Source: PBB1 sp965229345
GTDB taxonomy: Bacteria > Pseudomonadota > Gammaproteobacteria > Burkholderiales > Burkholderiaceae_C
Reading direction: 5' to 3'
Length of the DNA stretch: 64,000 bases
Assembly: GCA_965229345.1 (NCBI GenBank)
Contig: OZ245872.1
Location: 1,426,001-1,490,000, forward strand
Below, in pieces: positions 1 through 8,557 of this stretch (position 1 is the first letter of the stretch; every line of letters begins with the position of its first letter). A program made the position numbers and the translations under genes. Below the pieces are notes generated by a model. The model was not told the DNA's origin. It made no database searches and was given only the letters and a program-made list of their open reading frames with translations.

Positions 1-83
1 CAGGCGACCAGCGCGCGGCGCATGAAACCGAATTCGACGAACGGCTGAATCAGCAGCGCGTTCAGTGTGGCCAGCAGCGTCAT
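1..83 (-). CDS. znuB: Zinc/manganese ABC transporter permease, N-terminal fragment (cut by window edge)
   Basis: Only the first 27 codons are in the window; the gene continues past position 1. The peptide begins MTLLATLNALLIQPFVEFGF, a typical start of the ZnuB/MntB-type integral membrane permeases that form the channel of metal-ion ABC importers. Its ATG overlaps the stop of the upstream ATPase gene by four bases (ATGA at 83-80), so it is translationally coupled to it. Placement after a Zur-type regulator argues for zinc as substrate. The substrate-binding protein ZnuA is not in the window. Confidence 0.7.
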   Translation of the reverse strand, partial: MTLLATLNALLIQPFVEFGFMRRALVA

Positions 84-868
84 GACGGTCGCCCCGATTC
101 GGTGGTGGCCTGCGGAACGGCGCACCAGTCGGCGTGCTCGTCCCACTGCTCGGCCATCTGCTGTGCGCGCATCAGGTGCTTCGGGATCAGCACCTCGTCG
201 GTGGGGCCGTGGGCCACGCATTCGCGCGCCAGCAGCAGCGAGGTCGGAAAGTGTTCGCGCACCTGGGCCAGGTCGTGCAGCACCGCGATCACCGTGCGGC
301 CTTCGGCATGCCAGTGCCGCACCAGCCGCATCAGGTCGGCGGTGGTGCGGGTGTCGATCGCGTTGAAGGGCTCATCGAGCAGGATCACCGGCGCGTCCTG
401 CATCAGCACCCGCGCGAACAGCACGCGCTGGAACTGGCCGACCGACAGCTCCGAGATCAGCCGATGTTCGAAGCCGATCAGCCCGACCAGGGTCAGTGCG
501 CGCAACGCGGCCTGCCGTTGCGCGGCCGTGGCGCCACGGAACCAGCCGATGCGCGGCCAGGCACCCAGCATCACCACATCGAGCACGCCGAGCGGAAAAC
601 TGCGGTCGATGCCCGACTGCTGCGGCAGATAGGCCAGGACGCCACGCTGCAAGCCGCCGGTGTGCACCCGGCCGGTGCTGGGCTGAACGCGGCCGGTCAG
701 CGCATCCAGCAGCGAACTCTTGCCGGCACCGTTGGGGCCGATCACCGCCGTCAGGGAGCCGGGCTCGAAGCGGCAGCTGACGTGGTGCACCGCCGGGTGC
801 TGGCGGTAGCTGACCGTCAGGTCTTCGACCGCGATGGCTGGCGGGTTGACCGATTCGATGGAGCTCAT
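80..868 (-). CDS. znuC: Zinc ABC transporter ATP-binding protein
   Basis: 262-residue ATPase that powers metal import through the adjacent permease. Visible motifs are Walker A GPNGAGKS at residues 44-51, a slightly divergent ABC signature LSVGQ (usual LSGGQ), Walker B VILLDEP, and the H-loop in VLHDLAQV. Length is normal for ZnuC/MntB-type subunits. A longer reading frame begins 12 codons upstream, but the ATG at 868 overlaps the stop of the preceding gene in an ATGA arrangement, the pattern used throughout this operon, so that start is chosen. It is the third gene of zur-(His-rich protein)-znuC-znuB. Zinc rather than manganese is inferred from the regulator and the His-rich neighbours. Confidence 0.85.
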   Translation of the reverse strand: MSSIESVNPPAIAVEDLTVSYRQHPAVHHVSCRFEPGSLTAVIGPNGAGKSSLLDALTGRVQPSTGRVHTGGLQRGVLAYLPQQSGIDRSFPLGVLDVVMLGAWPRIGWFRGATAAQRQAALRALTLVGLIGFEHRLISELSVGQFQRVLFARVLMQDAPVILLDEPFNAIDTRTTADLMRLVRHWHAEGRTVIAVLHDLAQVREHFPTSLLLARECVAHGPTDEVLIPKHLMRAQQMAEQWDEHADWCAVPQATTESGRPS

Positions 869-1155
869 GGTGTCCCCGACAAGGCCCAGGCGACGGCGGC
901 CCACAGCAGCGCGATCAATGTCACCGCGCCCGCCAGCCGCCAGGGCGCCGAGCTCATCAGCAGGCTGGAACGTGGCTCGCTGGTCGCAGTGGCCGATGGC
1001 GGCTTGGGTGCGTGGCCGTGCGCGCCGTGGCCGTGGGCATGCGGATGCGCGTGCTCGTGGGGCTGCGAGTGCCCGTGAGCGTGCTCGTGAGGAAGGTCAG
1101 CGGTGTGCGCGTGGGTGGATGCGGAGCCGCCCGGTGGTTGCACGTCGGGCTTCAT
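865..1155 (-). CDS. Histidine-rich single-span membrane protein of the zinc operon
   Basis: 96-residue protein of unrecognised family. About residues 14-50 are dominated by His (runs such as HEHAHGHSQPHEHAHPHAHG), followed by a linker and one C-terminal hydrophobic segment (LAGAVTLIALLWAAVAWAL). The layout suggests a membrane-tethered zinc-binding peptide acting as buffer or handover site for the transporter encoded next to it. The ATG at 1155 overlaps the stop of zur and its own stop overlaps znuC, so it is translated as part of the operon. A frame extending upstream to 1296 merely shadows zur. The function is inference from composition and context. Confidence 0.7.
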   Translation of the reverse strand: MKPDVQPPGGSASTHAHTADLPHEHAHGHSQPHEHAHPHAHGHGAHGHAPKPPSATATSEPRSSLLMSSAPWRLAGAVTLIALLWAAVAWALSGTP

Positions 1156-1640
1156 GCGGAGGCTCCGTTCACGCAGCTGGCGCAGCGCCCGCGCAGCGTC
1201 AGGTCGTGGTGTTGCACCTCGAAGCCCGGCGGTGCCAGGTCGCTCATCGAGCCCGGGCAGGCGTGGATCGGAAAGACGCGGTCGCAGGCGGTGCAATGGA
1301 AATGGTGGTGGTGATGCTGCTCGTGATGCGATGGCGCCGCCGCGTCGGCATCCGGTGCGTGGGTGTGATGCCGTGCCGCCTGCGAGGCCTCACCGGGGGC
1401 CAAGGTGGCGGGTGCCCGCGCAGCGGTCGCCATCTCGAAGCGCGGCGGTTGTCCCGGCAACTCGACGCGCACGATCTGTCCGGCGTCCTGCAGGCCCTTG
1501 ATCTGGCGATAGACCGTCGACAGATTCAGGCTGGGCACCGCCGTCTTGGCGTGCTCCAGCAACTCATGCGGGCTCAGTGCCTGCCCGCTGCAGGCCAGGG
1601 CGTCGACGACGGCTTGGCGTTGGCGGGTGTGGCGTTCCAT
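1152..1640 (-). CDS. zur: Fur-family zinc uptake regulator
   Basis: 162-residue Fur-superfamily repressor. The N-terminal winged helix contains the diagnostic STVYRQIKGL recognition-helix segment at residues 41-50. The C-terminal dimerisation domain has the structural zinc pairs C116-x2-C119 and C153-x2-C156. Between them lies an unusual His-rich insert (about residues 91-115, including HHEQHHHHHFH) that could add metal-sensing capacity. It heads a zinc transporter operon and a 22-bp palindrome sits 7 bases upstream of its ATG, so it probably represses its own operon when zinc is replete. Fur, Mur or PerR roles are less likely given the znu context. Confidence 0.85.
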   Translation of the reverse strand: MERHTRQRQAVVDALACSGQALSPHELLEHAKTAVPSLNLSTVYRQIKGLQDAGQIVRVELPGQPPRFEMATAARAPATLAPGEASQAARHHTHAPDADAAAPSHHEQHHHHHFHCTACDRVFPIHACPGSMSDLAPPGFEVQHHDLTLRGRCASCVNGASA

Positions 1641-1647
1641 TCCGCAA

Positions 1648-1669
1648 TGCTAATGCAATTGCATTAGCA
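1648..1669. promoter_or_regulatory. Zur-box candidate (perfect 22-bp palindrome)
   Basis: A perfect inverted repeat with half-site TGCTAATGCAA and no spacer lies 7 bases upstream of the zur start codon. Its position, symmetry and AT-rich core fit an operator for a Fur-family dimer, implying autorepression of zur-znuCB. It also faces the end of the antiporter gene, which is transcribed away, so it most likely serves only zur. Confidence 0.75.
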
Positions 1670-1724
1670 ATAGTGCCAGGGCAGACCCTGAACTCGGCAT
1701 CGGCGCGCGCCCGGGTGGCCGTGC

Positions 1725-3617
1725 TCAGTCGTCGAAAGGGGCTGGCGCCGGCGCTGCGTCAGGCGCTTTGCCTTGCGCGTCCCAGCCGCGCTGCTGGCGC
1801 AGGGCCCTGGCTTCCTCGCGCTCCTGCGCGAACAGTTCCTCGAGCTGTTGCCGGCCGGTCTTGGCATTCGCGACACGCCAGGCCTCGTCGCGCCAGTGCG
1901 GGGCCGCTGCAGCCAGCTGGGCGAGGTTGTGCCGGCGAAAGCGCAGCGCCAGCGTGCGCGCCTGGTGCGGTTGCCAGCCCATCGTCTCGAGCACGCTGCG
2001 CGCACTCATCAGAGCCGAATCCAGCGTCTCGCGCTCGATCAGCTCCACGCCCAGGTCGCGCAGCGCGTAGTAATGCTGCACGTTGCGCGCACGGGCGATC
2101 ACGGTGAGCTGCGGGAAGTGCTCGCGCGCCATCTCGGCCACCTTCAGGCTCTGCGCCGCGTCGTCGATCGCCAGCACCAGCACGCGCGCGCTGCCGGCGC
2201 CAGCGGTGCGCAGCAGGTCGAGCCGCGTCGCGTCGCCGTAGAACACCCGCCAGCCGAATTTGCGCAGCGCTTCGACCGCTTCGGCGTCGTGGTCGAGCAC
2301 CGTGGCCTTCAGGCCATTGGCATACAGCAGCCGGCCGACGATCTGCCCGTAGCGGCCGAAGCCGGCGATGATGATCGGCGCTTCCTGCGGCTCGTTGATC
2401 TCGGGCAGTGCGGTCGCCGCGTCGCGCATGCGGCGCTGTAGCTGCGGCGCGATCACGCGGTCGGCGATCACCAGCAGCAGCGGGCTCAGCAGCATCGACA
2501 GCGCGACCGTGGCGACCAACAGCGACGAGGCACCGTTGCTGATCACCCCGGCCTGCGCCGCCGCCTGGAACACCACGAAGCCGAATTCGCCGCCCTGTGC
2601 CAGCAGGATGATGAACACCGGCCGCTCCAGCACCGGCAACCGCATCAGCCTGGCCATGCCCCAGAGCACCAGCGCCTTCAGCACGAGGAAGCCGACCAGC
2701 AGCGCGGCGACCAGCCCGGGTTGCTGCAGTACCACGGCGAAGTCGATCGTCATGCCGACCGCCATGAAGAACAGGCCCAGCAGCAGGCCCTTGAACGGCT
2801 CCAGGTCGGTTTCCAGCTCGCGCCGGTATTCGCTTTCGGCCAGCAGCACGCCGGCGAGGAAGGCGCCGAGCGCCATCGACAGCCCGACCGACTGCATCAG
2901 CGCAGCGGTCGCCACCACCAGCAGCAGTGCTGCCGCGGTGAAGATCTCCGGCGTCGCGCTGCCGGCGATCCAGCGCAGCGCCGGGCGCAGCAGCAGCCGG
3001 CCGCCGAAGACGATGGCTGCGATCACCGCGATGGCCTTGCCCGCGGCCAGCCAGTGGGCAGCGCTGTCGCCGGCGTGTGACCCTGCGCTGCCGCTCGCCT
3101 GCACCGCCAGCAAAGGCACCATCGCCAGGATCGGGATCGCCGCCACGTCCTGCAGCAGCGCGACGCTGAGCACGTTCTGGCCCGAGGTGGTCGGCGTCAG
3201 GTTGCGATCGGCCAGCACCGCCAGGCCGATCGCGGTCGACGACAGCGCCAGGCCCAAGGCCGCGACCAGCGCCAGCTTGCCCTCGCTGCCCGCGGCCATG
3301 CCGACGCCGACCATCACCGCCGCCGAGCCGAACAGCTGCACGCTGCCCCAGCCGAAGATCGGTTTGCGCAGCGTCCACAGCCGCTTCGGTTCGAGTTCGA
3401 GGCCGACCAGGAACAGCATCAGCACCACGCCGAATTCGGCAAAGTGCAGGATGTCCTGCGGGTCGGTCACCAGCTTCAGGCCCCAGGGCCCGATCACGAT
3501 GCCGGCCCCCAGGTAGCCGATGATGGCGCCCAGCCCCAGCAGCCGCGCCAGCGGCACCGCCAGCACCGCGGCGGCCAGGTAGACGAGAGCACTGCCCAGC
3601 CAGGTCGTGTGCTCCAT
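1725..3617 (-). CDS. KefB/KefC-type K+/H+ antiporter (CPA2 family)
   Basis: 630-residue inner-membrane protein, the usual length for KefB/KefC. Residues from about 5 to 385 form a polytopic Na+/H+-exchanger domain. About residues 415-540 form a TrkA-N/RCK nucleotide-binding domain starting with IIAGFGRYGQIVGRLL. Such systems release K+ and acidify the cytoplasm during electrophile stress, gated by glutathione adducts. The ATG at 3617 shares one base with the stop of the upstream oxidoreductase gene (TGATG), so the two are coupled like kefF-kefC. An 80-codon upstream extension of the frame is a shadow of that partner. KefB and KefC cannot be told apart here. Confidence 0.88.
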   Translation of the reverse strand: MEHTTWLGSALVYLAAAVLAVPLARLLGLGAIIGYLGAGIVIGPWGLKLVTDPQDILHFAEFGVVLMLFLVGLELEPKRLWTLRKPIFGWGSVQLFGSAAVMVGVGMAAGSEGKLALVAALGLALSSTAIGLAVLADRNLTPTTSGQNVLSVALLQDVAAIPILAMVPLLAVQASGSAGSHAGDSAAHWLAAGKAIAVIAAIVFGGRLLLRPALRWIAGSATPEIFTAAALLLVVATAALMQSVGLSMALGAFLAGVLLAESEYRRELETDLEPFKGLLLGLFFMAVGMTIDFAVVLQQPGLVAALLVGFLVLKALVLWGMARLMRLPVLERPVFIILLAQGGEFGFVVFQAAAQAGVISNGASSLLVATVALSMLLSPLLLVIADRVIAPQLQRRMRDAATALPEINEPQEAPIIIAGFGRYGQIVGRLLYANGLKATVLDHDAEAVEALRKFGWRVFYGDATRLDLLRTAGAGSARVLVLAIDDAAQSLKVAEMAREHFPQLTVIARARNVQHYYALRDLGVELIERETLDSALMSARSVLETMGWQPHQARTLALRFRRHNLAQLAAAAPHWRDEAWRVANAKTGRQQLEELFAQEREEARALRQQRGWDAQGKAPDAAPAPAPFDD

Positions 3618-4345
3618 CAGCCGGCCCTGCCCACGGGTGCCTTGGCCAGTGCCGGGGTGACGTCGCCTGCGATGTCGCTCGGGCGTGCCAGCGGTGGAAC
3701 GACACAGGCGGGGCATTCGGCGAGGTCGGCCAGTTCCGGCCAATCGGGGTAGCTCGCCAGCCGCTGGGCATACAGCGCTGCATGAGCGTTCAGCTCGGGC
3801 TCTTCGATGCGGTGTGCGCCATGCAGCAACAGCGGCGGCAGGAAGCGCATGCCGCACAGCGTGGCCGTCTGTTCATAGGGCGGCAGGAAGGCGTCGAAGA
3901 AATAGCGGTTGTGGCCGCTCGGGTGGTACGCCTCCTCGGGGCTGCCGGTGGAGGCAACCAGCCAGAGTTGCTTGCCGGCCAGCGCGTGGCCGCCGGGCCC
4001 GTAGGCCCAGCCAAAGCCCAGCACCTCGTCGAGCCACAGCTTCATCAGCGGTGGCATGCCATACCAGTGGATCGGGTGCTGCCACACCACCAGTTGCGCA
4101 GTGGCCAGCAGCGATCGCTCGGCCTGCACATCGATCAGGTAGTCGGGGTACAGCGCATACAGGTCGCGCACCCTGATGCGCGCGGTCGATGCATGGGCGC
4201 TGCCGAGGTCGGCAATGGCTCGAAGCAAGCGTTGATTGATGCGCGACTGTTCCAGGGCCGGGTGGGCCAGCAGCACCAGCACCTCGGGTGCGTGGTCTGG
4301 GTCGGGCTCAGCAATGGGCGGGAGGTGATTTGCGGTGGACGCCAT
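3617..4345 (-). CDS. KefF/KefG-like flavodoxin-fold NAD(P)H quinone oxidoreductase
   Basis: 242-residue protein of the Flavodoxin_2 family (NAD(P)H dehydrogenase (quinone)/Kef ancillary protein). Family features visible are EVLVLLAHPALEQSRINQRL near the N terminus, WQHPIHWYGMPPLMKLWLDE in the middle, and the GPGGHALAGK segment. Ancillary Kef proteins bind the channel cytoplasmically, activate it and reduce quinones. It is longer than E. coli KefF (176 aa), with extra residues at both ends. The reading frame stays open far upstream, antisense to parA, but the ATG at 4345 is the first that precedes recognisable homology. Coupling to the antiporter gene supports the role. Confidence 0.82.
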   Translation of the reverse strand: MASTANHLPPIAEPDPDHAPEVLVLLAHPALEQSRINQRLLRAIADLGSAHASTARIRVRDLYALYPDYLIDVQAERSLLATAQLVVWQHPIHWYGMPPLMKLWLDEVLGFGWAYGPGGHALAGKQLWLVASTGSPEEAYHPSGHNRYFFDAFLPPYEQTATLCGMRFLPPLLLHGAHRIEEPELNAHAALYAQRLASYPDWPELADLAECPACVVPPLARPSDIAGDVTPALAKAPVGRAG

Positions 4346-4459
4346 GAAAGGGCCTGACGGAGCAAGGTCGCAAGGATGCCCGAACTGTTCGCAAACCGCA
4401 GGCCAGCCCCCCCCGGTGGCCGCTAACATTACGCGCTTCTGAGAGGGCGGGAGTCGAAC

Positions 4460-5077
4460 ATGCCGGTGATCGTGGTCGCCAATCCGAAGGGGGGCGTGGG
4501 CAAGAGCACGCTGTCCACCAATGTCGCGGGCTATTTCGCATCGCGGGGCAAGGCCGTCATGCTCGGCGACATCGATCGCCAGCAATCGGCGCGAACCTGG
4601 CTGGGGTTGCGCCCGCCTGCGGCAGCGGCCATCAGTGCCTGGGACACGGTAGACGAGTTGCGGGTGCGCACACCGAAGGGCACCACCCATGTGGTGCTGG
4701 ACACGCCGGCCGGCCTGCACGGCAAGCGGCTCGACGAGGTCCTGAAGACGGCCACGCATGTGCTGGTGCCGTTGCAGCCCAGCATCTTCGACATCCACGC
4801 GACACACGATTTCCTGCAGCGCCTGGCCGAGCACAAGCGCGCCGACAAGCTGCGGGTCGGCATCGTCGGCATGCGTTCGCGCGACGGCACGATTTCGGCC
4901 GATCAGCTCAAGACCTTCCTGGGCACGCAGGCCTTTCCGGTGGTCACGCACCTGCGCGATACCCAGAACTATGTCCATCTGGCGGCACAGGGCCTGACGC
5001 TGTGGGACGTGGCTCCCAGCCGCGTCGAGCGCGATCTCGAGCAGTGGCAACCCCTCACCAGGTGGCTCGAGGGCTGA
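4460..5077 (+). CDS. Orphan ParA-family ATPase
   Basis: 205-residue ParA/MinD-type ATPase. It begins MPVIVVANPKGGVGKST, containing the deviant Walker A motif (K10, K15) that marks the family, followed by DIDRQQSA (A') and HVVLDTPAG (Walker B). No DNA-binding N-terminal extension is present and no parB lies nearby, so it is a small orphan ParA rather than a chromosomal partitioning pair. Such proteins position plasmids, chemotaxis clusters or carboxysomes; which cargo applies here cannot be read. A GGGAG ribosome-binding site precedes the ATG. It is divergent from the Kef pair. Confidence 0.8.
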   Translation: MPVIVVANPKGGVGKSTLSTNVAGYFASRGKAVMLGDIDRQQSARTWLGLRPPAAAAISAWDTVDELRVRTPKGTTHVVLDTPAGLHGKRLDEVLKTATHVLVPLQPSIFDIHATHDFLQRLAEHKRADKLRVGIVGMRSRDGTISADQLKTFLGTQAFPVVTHLRDTQNYVHLAAQGLTLWDVAPSRVERDLEQWQPLTRWLEG

Positions 5078-5087
5078 TCGCCGCGTA

Positions 5088-5106
5088 GGCCCCCGTTTGG
5101 GGGGCT
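5088..5106 (+). terminator. GC stem-loop after parA
   Basis: GCCCCC pairs with GGGGGC around a GTTTG loop, 10 bases after the parA stop. There is no T-run behind it, so it may be only a weak or factor-dependent terminator separating parA from the two-component genes. Confidence 0.4.
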
Positions 5107-5184
5107 GTCCACCTCGTTGCGGACCCTCCACGCGGAGGTGGGCTGACTTAGCATCCTTCGGGTGCCGATCCACAAGGAGCCACC

Positions 5185-5907
5185 ATGAAGGTCTTGCTCA
5201 TCGATGACCACCCGCTGATTCTGTCGGCGCTGCAGACCATCATCCAGGGGCTCAGTGACAACGTCAATGTCGTCGCGGCCAGCACGGCGCGCGCCGCCCG
5301 CGAGACCTTGGCGCAAGACAGTGCCTTCGACCTCGTGCTGCTCGATCTGCGCCTGGGCGATGCCGATGGTTTCGATGTGCTCACCGAGTTCCGCGCCGCC
5401 TATCCGTCCTTGCCCGTGGTGGTGGTGTCGGCCAGCGACCGCACCAGCGACGTGATCCGGGCCATCGACCTCGGTGCCATGGGATTCGTGCCGAAGCGGT
5501 CGTCCAACGACACGCTGTCCGAGGCGCTGAGCATGGTGATGTCGGGTGGCATCTACGTGCCGCCGATGAGCATGGGTGACGACAGTGCGGCCGCAGACCC
5601 CTACGCCGACAGCGCGCTGGGTTCGGTCCGTCAGCGTGCCGCCGATGAAGGTTTCCAGACCCATGCACCACTCGAGTCGCTCGGCCTGACGCCGCGGCAG
5701 ACCGAGGTGCTGGGCCTGCTGCTGCAAGGCAAGCCGAACAAGCTGATTGCACGCGATCTGAACCTGTCGGTCGAGACGGTCAAGGACCACGTTGCGGCCG
5801 TGCTGCGCACCCTCAACGTCAGCTCGCGCACGCAGGCGGTGCTGGCCGTGGGCCAGATGTCTCGCCAGCAAGGCGGCTTGCACAGCTGGAGAAAGAGCAG
5901 CCCATGA
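5185..5907 (+). CDS. LuxR/NarL-family response regulator
   Basis: 240-residue two-component response regulator. The receiver domain (about 1-120) has the acidic pair D7/D8, the phospho-acceptor D54 in VLLDLRLGDADG, and the conserved Lys in GFVPKRSS. A linker of roughly 50 residues leads to a C-terminal LuxR helix-turn-helix (about 170-235; LTPRQTEVLGLLLQGKPNKL). An AAGGAG site precedes the ATG. The stop overlaps the kinase start by four bases (5904-5907), so the two genes form one signalling unit. The signal and target promoters are not evident. Confidence 0.9.
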   Translation: MKVLLIDDHPLILSALQTIIQGLSDNVNVVAASTARAARETLAQDSAFDLVLLDLRLGDADGFDVLTEFRAAYPSLPVVVVSASDRTSDVIRAIDLGAMGFVPKRSSNDTLSEALSMVMSGGIYVPPMSMGDDSAAADPYADSALGSVRQRAADEGFQTHAPLESLGLTPRQTEVLGLLLQGKPNKLIARDLNLSVETVKDHVAAVLRTLNVSSRTQAVLAVGQMSRQQGGLHSWRKSSP

Positions 5908-7712
5908 ACCCCGCGCCGGCATCCTCGTCCATCGAGCTGTCGGCGTCTTCGCTGCCCGAGGAGGTGCGCAGCTCGTTCGATTACCTGCCGGCGCAGCTGG
6001 CCGGCAATGTGGCGGGCATCGGCGTCATCCTGATGATCTTCTGGACCAGCACGCCGGCCTCGGTGATGCTGTCGTGGCTGTCGGCCTTCGCGGTGATGTG
6101 GCTGGCGCGGCTGTGGCTGTTGCAACGCTTCAAGCTGGCCACGCCCGTCACGTTGCTGGACTGGCAGCGCTGGCGGGGGCTGTGGAACGTCGGCACGCTG
6201 ACATCGGGTGCGCTGTGGGGCGCCACCGCCTGGCTCTTCTACCTGCGCGGTGGTCACGCGCAGCAGATTGCGCTGCTCATCACCGTCTACACACTCTGCA
6301 TTGCTGCGGTGCCGGTGCTGTCGACGCAGCCGCGGGTGTTCCTGATGTTCGCGGCACTGTGCTTTGTGCCCATGGCCGCGCGGGTGGCCACGGATGGCAC
6401 CCCCGACAGTTACCGACTGGCTGGCATCTTGCTGCTGATCTTTTCACTCACCACACTGCTGGCCCGCTCCTATCGCCAGGCTTTGCAGCGGGCGCTGGAG
6501 TTGAAGTTGCAGGCCGACCACCTGCTCGCGCAACTGCGCACCGAAAAGCTCGCTGCCGATGCCGCGCGGCAGGAGGCCGAAGTCGCCAACCGCGCAAAAA
6601 CGCAGTTCTTCACCGCGGCGAGCCACGATCTGCGGCAACCGCTGCACGCGATGGGTCTGTTCGCCGAAGCGCTGCGCCAGAAGAACCACGACGTCGAGGT
6701 CGCCCACCTGGTCAACAGCATCAACGAATCGGTCGATGCACTGGAAGGCCTGTTCTCCGAACTTCTCGACATCACCCGCATCGACAGCGGCGGCATCGAA
6801 GCACAGCCGCAGCATTTCCCGCTGGCCGATCTGTACCGCAAGCTGCGGCTGCATTTCGAACCGGCGGCGTTCGAGAAAGGTCTGGCACTGCGTTTTCGAG
6901 GTGCCCGGCATGTGGTGCACGCCGACCCGCTGCTGGTGGAGCGCATTCTGCGCAACCTGGTCTCCAACGCCATCCGCTACACCACCGACGGCACGGTGCT
7001 GGTCGGCTGTCGGCGCCGCGGCGACCGGCTCTGGCTGCAGGTGTGGGACACCGGCCCCGGCATTGCCTTGGACCAGCAGACGCACGTCTTCGAGGAGTTC
7101 TATCAGGTGCCGCATGGGCCGGACACCGCGCCCCACCAGCGCAAAGGCTTGGGCCTGGGGCTGGCCATCGTGAAGCGCCTGGCCGACCTGATGAGCGCAC
7201 CGGTCTCGCTGCGTTCACAACCGGGCCGCGGCACCGTGTTCACCCTGGAACTCCCGTTGGGCAAATGGATGCCGCAAGCGCAGCCGGTGCTGTCAGGCAA
7301 GGGACTGCAGGGCCTGACTCTGGAAGGGCGCACCATCGTCGTCGTCGAAGACGAGCCTGCCGTGTTGAGCGGGCTCGAAGCGCTGCTGCACGGGTGGGGC
7401 GCGAACATCCTGGCGTTCGATAGCGTGGCCGCGTGCCAGGCCTGGGTGCGAAACGCCCACGGTTCGATGCCCCGCCCCGATCTGCTGATCGTCGACTATC
7501 GACTCGAGCAAGGGCAGACCGGCACCGATGCGCTGGCGCTGCTGCGAGGGCGCTTTGGCGAGGAGTTGCCTGCCATCGTCGTCACGGGCAGCACCATGAC
7601 CGAGCTGGACCTCGAGGCACAGCAGAAAAATTTCCACTTGCTCATCAAGCCGGTGGTGCCGAACAAGCTGCGCGCGATGATCGCCTTCAAGCTCGGCGTG
7701 AAAACTGTCTGA
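5904..7712 (+). CDS. Hybrid sensor histidine kinase with C-terminal receiver
   Basis: 602-residue membrane sensor kinase. About residues 30-200 carry several hydrophobic spans and no periplasmic sensor domain, suggesting sensing in or near the membrane. A coiled segment leads to the H-box FFTAASHDLRQPLHAMG with H241, then an HATPase_c domain (LVSNAIRYT N-box; DTGPGI; GLGLGLAIV). A C-terminal receiver (about 475-600) has the acceptor D531 in LLIVDYRLEQG. The DLRQPLHA box is typical of kinases paired with LuxR-type regulators, as here. ureD follows after only 14 bases, so all three genes may be co-transcribed. Confidence 0.9.
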   Translation: MNPAPASSSIELSASSLPEEVRSSFDYLPAQLAGNVAGIGVILMIFWTSTPASVMLSWLSAFAVMWLARLWLLQRFKLATPVTLLDWQRWRGLWNVGTLTSGALWGATAWLFYLRGGHAQQIALLITVYTLCIAAVPVLSTQPRVFLMFAALCFVPMAARVATDGTPDSYRLAGILLLIFSLTTLLARSYRQALQRALELKLQADHLLAQLRTEKLAADAARQEAEVANRAKTQFFTAASHDLRQPLHAMGLFAEALRQKNHDVEVAHLVNSINESVDALEGLFSELLDITRIDSGGIEAQPQHFPLADLYRKLRLHFEPAAFEKGLALRFRGARHVVHADPLLVERILRNLVSNAIRYTTDGTVLVGCRRRGDRLWLQVWDTGPGIALDQQTHVFEEFYQVPHGPDTAPHQRKGLGLGLAIVKRLADLMSAPVSLRSQPGRGTVFTLELPLGKWMPQAQPVLSGKGLQGLTLEGRTIVVVEDEPAVLSGLEALLHGWGANILAFDSVAACQAWVRNAHGSMPRPDLLIVDYRLEQGQTGTDALALLRGRFGEELPAIVVTGSTMTELDLEAQQKNFHLLIKPVVPNKLRAMIAFKLGVKTV

Positions 7713-7726
7713 GGACGCTGCAACCG

Positions 7727-8557
7727 ATGGGATGGCCAGGCCGGCTCGAACTGAACTACCGCCGCGATGGCGTCCGCACACTGGCACACGACCGCCACAG
7801 CGGCCCGTTGCGCGTGCTGCAAAGCCTGTATCCGGAAGGCGACGGCATCTGCCACCATGTGCTGGTGCATCCGCCCGGTGGCATCGTGGGCGGGGACACC
7901 TTGCACATCGAGGCGACAGTGCGCGCCGGCGCGCATGCGCTGATCACCACCCCCAGCGCGACCCGTTTCTACCGCAGCGCGGGCGAGGCGGCGCTGCAGT
8001 CGGTGGTGGCCCAAATTGACGACGGCGCGCGCCTCGAATGGTTGCCGCTGGAAACCATCTGCCACAGCGCGGCGCTGGCCGAAAACCAGTTGCGCTTCGA
8101 GATCGCACCGGGCGGCGAGATGATGGGTTGGGACGTGGTGGCCCTCGGCCTGCCGGCCAGTGGCGAGGCCTTCGAGGCCGGCCACTACGCGCAGCGCATC
8201 GAGCTGCCCGGCGTGTGGCTTGAGCGGGCGACGATCCGCGGTGATGATCACCGGCTGCTCGACTCGCCGCTGGGGTTCGCTGGCCATCGGGTGCTGGCCA
8301 CGCTGTGGTTTGCCGCCGGCTCGCCGATGCCCACCGATCGTCGTGAGCGCTTGCTCGACGCCGCTCGCGATGTGTCATCGAGCCATGCGCTGGCGCGCAC
8401 CGCTGGCTGCAGCTCACCCCACGCCGAGGTCGTCGTGCTGCGGCTGCTGGCGCCTCGGGTCGAACCGGCGATGCAGTTGCTCAGTGCGGTGTGGGCCCGC
8501 TGGCGTGACGTGGCTTGGGGCTTGGGCGCTGTCGCGCCCCGCGTGTGGCGAACCTAG
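7727..8557 (+). CDS. ureD: Urease accessory protein UreD (orphan)
   Basis: 276-residue UreD, which forms the UreDFG complex that loads nickel and CO2 into the urease active site. Recognisable segments are GWPGRLELNYRRDGVRT at the start, HVLVHPPGGIVGGDTL, ITTPSATRFYRS, and the canonical C-terminal end PRVWRT, so the protein is full length. In relatives ureD is followed directly by ureABC and ureEFG. Here the next 306 bases contain no gene and then a nitric-oxide island begins on the other strand. Its usefulness depends on urease genes elsewhere. The upstream neighbour is the hybrid kinase 14 bases away, not urtE. Confidence 0.92.
   Translation: MGWPGRLELNYRRDGVRTLAHDRHSGPLRVLQSLYPEGDGICHHVLVHPPGGIVGGDTLHIEATVRAGAHALITTPSATRFYRSAGEAALQSVVAQIDDGARLEWLPLETICHSAALAENQLRFEIAPGGEMMGWDVVALGLPASGEAFEAGHYAQRIELPGVWLERATIRGDDHRLLDSPLGFAGHRVLATLWFAAGSPMPTDRRERLLDAARDVSSSHALARTAGCSSPHAEVVVLRLLAPRVEPAMQLLSAVWARWRDVAWGLGAVAPRVWRT

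Noticed and set aside
4346..5173. Upstream extension of the Kef oxidoreductase frame antisense to parA
   Set aside because: The ParA sequence on the plus strand has clear Walker motifs and a ribosome site; the extension is a shadow.
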